The notes under the pieces were generated by a model that worked only from the letters and a program-made list of their open reading frames with translations, was not told the DNA's origin and did no database searches. The position numbers and the translations under genes are program-made. Positions 62,020-64,000 of a DNA stretch of 64,000 bases are shown here, piece by piece. Within the stretch, counting starts at the first letter, position 1; every line of letters begins with the position of its first letter. Origin of the DNA: DB1 sp049323655. Its GTDB lineage: Bacteria; Desulfobacterota; Desulfobulbia; Desulfobulbales; SURF-16. The DNA lies in assembly GCA_049323655.1 (NCBI GenBank), contig JBMONO010000017.1, positions 1 to 64,000 on the forward strand, written 5' to 3'.

Positions 62020-62787
62020 ATGACAAAAAAAATTGGGTTGCCGACAAAAAAGAAATGTTTCACCAGCACAGTCGCCGGACTGGCCCTGCTGGCCGTGACC
62101 GGTTCGTTCTTTCCCGCCAGCGCGAGCCAGCACGGCGGGCCGTATGATGTCCGGGAGGTGCAGGGGACCCAGCACAAAATGGTCGTTGATCACGCCAACA
62201 AGGAGATACGCATCACCGCCACAGTGACCAAGGACTGTTCCAAACCGGGCGTCTGCGACTACGGCCGCCGCTTTCAGGCCTTTTTCGGCATGAAGGGCGG
62301 CCAGATGGAAAAATATTTTGTCTTTACCACCGATGTGCCCCGTAGCGAAATCAACAAGGCGATCCAGGAGCTGGGCGTGGTGTCGCGCAATCAGATCCCG
62401 ATGGAGGAGGTCGAGACCCGCCGGGGCTTGAGCAGATACACCAAAAGCGACGACTATCTGCAGGGCGACCCGATCATGGTGACGGCGAAATTCACCAAGG
62501 ATGGCAAGGAGATGGAAGTAGCGCTGGAAGACCTCATCGATGAACGAATCAACGTTGACGGCACGGAAGTCTTTAAACCCTACACCCCCCATTTTGTCTA
62601 TCACGGCACGGGCGAGGCGATCAATTTCCCCTCCGGCTGCATCGTCTGCCCGTCCGACTGCAACGGCGGCATCATCACCGACAACAGCCTGCCGCTCAAG
62701 CACACCGAAAACTACTACAAAGTTAACTGGGAGAAAATGCCGGCGGTCGGCAGTGAGGCCGAAATCGTGCTGAAATCGATTTTTTGA
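62020..62787 (+). CDS. exported YdjY-like protein
   Basis: 255 residues from the ATG at 62020 (AAGGAGAAGCAG before it). Signal peptide (VAGLALLAVTGSFFPASASA-like). The mature chain contains EVQGTQHKMVVDHANKEIRI, DYGRRFQAFFG and, near the end, NFPSGCIVCPSDCNGGIITD, typical of YdjY-domain proteins. The CxxC/C arrangement could bind a metal or cluster. The stop TGA at 62785-62787 uses the first two bases of MITE copy 8, so the native C-terminus may have been altered. Part of a ydjXYZ-like cluster with the upstream genes. Confidence 0.7.
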   Translation: MTKKIGLPTKKKCFTSTVAGLALLAVTGSFFPASASQHGGPYDVREVQGTQHKMVVDHANKEIRITATVTKDCSKPGVCDYGRRFQAFFGMKGGQMEKYFVFTTDVPRSEINKAIQELGVVSRNQIPMEEVETRRGLSRYTKSDDYLQGDPIMVTAKFTKDGKEMEVALEDLIDERINVDGTEVFKPYTPHFVYHGTGEAINFPSGCIVCPSDCNGGIITDNSLPLKHTENYYKVNWEKMPAVGSEAEIVLKSIF

Positions 62788-62917
62788 CAAACCCGTAAAA
62801 AATCTTTTTTCACCACAGAGCGCACTGAGGGCACAGATAAAACATCTTTAATTACAATTAGTTACCTCTTCGCACCCTGCGGTCTCTGTGGTTAATTTTC
62901 AGTTTTCCGAGACCAAC
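62786..62917 (+). mobile_element. MITE-like element, copy 8, abutting the YdjY-like gene
   Basis: 132 bp, starting GACAAACCCGTAAAAAATC and ending TTTTCCGAGACCAAC. ATTTTT direct repeats lie at 62779-62784 and 62918-62923. The stop codon of the upstream gene (TGA, 62785-62787) lies on the junction. Confidence 0.85.
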
Positions 62918-63014
62918 ATTTTTCAAAAACCGTTCTCTTCCCCCACGCGCCGGCCCCGGGCCTCCCTCTCCGTCACGGGCCGGCGACATCAGGCCTTCTC
63001 GCCAGCCCACCCTT

Positions 63015-63776
63015 TCAGCAGACGATCACCAGGGCGGTGATGTTATCCCGCCCGCCGGCCGCATTGGCCCGAGCCACCAGGGTGTCGCAGGCCTCTTCCG
63101 GATCGGCGGCATCCTTGAGAATCCGTTCAATCTCCTCGTCCGCCACCATCCCCCACAGCCCGTCGGAACAGAGAAGAATCCGATCGCCGGGCCGGACGGG
63201 AACGCGATGGAACTCGGGATCCTCCGGAAAGGCAAAACCGATTCCCCGGGTGATGATGTTGCGGGCCAGACCGGATGTGTCTTGCGGCCGCTTCGCGGCA
63301 AGCTCCGCCTGCAGCGAATGATCGGTGGTGATCTGGTGCAGGCCGCCTCCGCTCTCGATGTAGGCCCGCACATCGCCGACATGGCAGAAATAGGCACTGC
63401 CACCGTCAAGCAGACAGGCGACCAGGGTGCAACCCATGCCGCGCAATGCCGCATCCTCCGCCCCCATCGCCATCACCCTGTCGTTGGCAAGGTGAAAGCC
63501 GCTCAGCAGCGCATGCTGGATCGCCATCGGATTGCTTCGGATTTCGCGGATCTTCTCCTCGGAAAAAAAGGTAGCGAGAGACTCGACCGCCACCCTGCTC
63601 GCTACCTCCCCGGCCCGGTGCCCGCCCATCCCGTCCGCCACCAGGAAAAGATTGCGCTCCAGCAGAATGGCAAAGGTATCCTCGTTGTTTTTGCGCACCA
63701 TGCCGGTATCGGTCCTGCCGAAACAGGCCGGACCGGCGGGTTGAGGTTGAAAGATTCTCTTGAGAAAGGCAAGCAT
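63015..63776 (-). CDS. PP2C-family serine/threonine phosphatase
   Basis: 253 residues from the ATG at 63776, with GGAGG 8 nt upstream. Motifs are complete: GRTDTGMVRKNNEDTF, LFLVADGMGGHRAGEVAS, HVGDVRAYI, ILLCSDGLWGMV and GRDNITALVIVC, with acidic metal ligands in place. Close to Stp1/PrpC-type regulators that reverse Hanks-type kinase phosphorylation. The 3' end of a WD40-like gene lies 52 nt upstream on the same strand, suggesting a kinase/phosphatase signalling cluster beyond the window. Confidence 0.92.
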   Translation of the reverse strand: MLAFLKRIFQPQPAGPACFGRTDTGMVRKNNEDTFAILLERNLFLVADGMGGHRAGEVASRVAVESLATFFSEEKIREIRSNPMAIQHALLSGFHLANDRVMAMGAEDAALRGMGCTLVACLLDGGSAYFCHVGDVRAYIESGGGLHQITTDHSLQAELAAKRPQDTSGLARNIITRGIGFAFPEDPEFHRVPVRPGDRILLCSDGLWGMVADEEIERILKDAADPEEACDTLVARANAAGGRDNITALVIVC

Positions 63777-63828
63777 GCTGACACCTCCGGACAACGATCA
63801 GATCCGCCGTCTTCGCACTGATGGTTCC

Positions 63829-64000
63829 TCACCGCCCCCGACTGCGCAGGGCGGATGGGACGCCGTCGTCAAACTCGAGCTGATAAATAAGAGTCCACAG
63901 CACCACGGCCCCGTCCTGCCGGCCGGACAGAAAGGTATGGGGCCGCGGACCGGGGGCCAGACTGTACACCCCGTCCCCCCGGGCATCAAGCAGATGGTTG
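63829..64000 (-). CDS. C-terminal end of a WD40-repeat protein (partial)
   Basis: Only the last 56 codons lie in the window (stop TCA complement at 63829-63831). They read ...LAPGPRPHTFLSGRQDGAVVLWTLIYQLEFDDG..., the pattern of a WD40 blade (H..GS..DG.V..W). Often such repeats are fused to Hanks-type Ser/Thr kinases, which would fit the downstream phosphatase. The rest is off the edge. Confidence 0.6.
   Translation of the reverse strand, partial: NHLLDARGDGVYSLAPGPRPHTFLSGRQDGAVVLWTLIYQLEFDDGVPSALRSRGR

Noticed and set aside
1..64000. CRISPR array, tRNA, rRNA or prophage
   Set aside because: No regularly spaced repeats, cloverleaf-like sequences or phage structural genes were recognised by eye; a tRNAscan-type search was not possible here.

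Overview
The window is about 60% GC, densely coded DNA from an anaerobic, respiratory Gram-negative bacterium. The best guess is a Desulfobacterota member of the Desulfobulbales type. The guess rests on an HdrABC/FlxABCD-type electron-bifurcation operon, selenocysteine coding, a multihaem cytochrome, an anaerobic-style cobamide cluster, outer-membrane OmpA/porin proteins and BzaF/ThiC-like lower-ligand chemistry. No rRNA or tRNA gene was recognised, so the assignment is inference only.

Layout. 0.4-8.5 kb: a six-gene electron-transfer operon, hdrCB(Sec)-hdrA-flxD-flxC-flxB-flxA. The HdrC-HdrB fusion is read through an in-frame TGA followed by a bacterial SECIS hairpin. 8.9-15 kb: peptidoglycan synthesis (a large bifunctional PBP and MtgA) and a KefB-like antiporter. 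15-22.5 kb: purL, a cNMP-binding/pseudo-receiver protein, a small lipoprotein, a 42-codon membrane ORF with TGA at codon 4 and its own SECIS-like hairpin, a methyltransferase and a globin-coupled diguanylate cyclase. 22.8-36 kb: a metal-responsive ArsR/permease pair, a vWA-OmpA lipoprotein, an MsrB-MsrA lipoprotein, TM2, MFS and PilZ proteins, an unfamiliar exported protein with a caspase-like His/Cys pair, an L,D-transpeptidase and a lytic transglycosylase. 36-47.6 kb: tRNA/rRNA modification enzymes, a porin, a wrecked hybrid kinase, a multihaem cytochrome, a P-type ATPase, an M28 peptidase and an OmpA protein. 47.6-50.9 kb is an accessory patch: a broken duplication, MntA/HepT, an AT-rich adhesin-E-like gene, a RAYT transposase with three REP hairpins, and HigBA. 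51-57.3 kb: a cobamide operon on the minus strand (cobT, a cobD-cobQ fusion, cbiB and a ThiC/BzaF-like gene) behind a cobalamin riboswitch with an intrinsic terminator. 57.5-64 kb: HIT, MobA, an FMN reductase, an HdrD-TVP38 fusion with a YdjY-like protein, a PP2C phosphatase and the end of a WD40 protein.

Three themes stand out. First, two TGA-interrupted genes share the same SECIS geometry: the loop G lies 24 nt after the A of TGA in both. One is a redox protein of a known type and the other is a tiny membrane protein that I do not recognise. Second, a non-coding palindromic element of about 115-133 bp occurs at eight good sites plus at least two degenerate ones. Its ends are inverted (GAY...CGTAAAA / TTTTACG...RTC), and most copies are bracketed by 6-7 bp direct repeats, so it behaves like a miniature inverted-repeat transposable element (MITE). 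One copy sits in the middle of a destroyed sensor kinase and one supplies the stop codon of a gene. Third, the CobD half of the cobD-cobQ fusion has lost the PLP lysine (His198) and has no lysine at all in roughly its first 285 residues.
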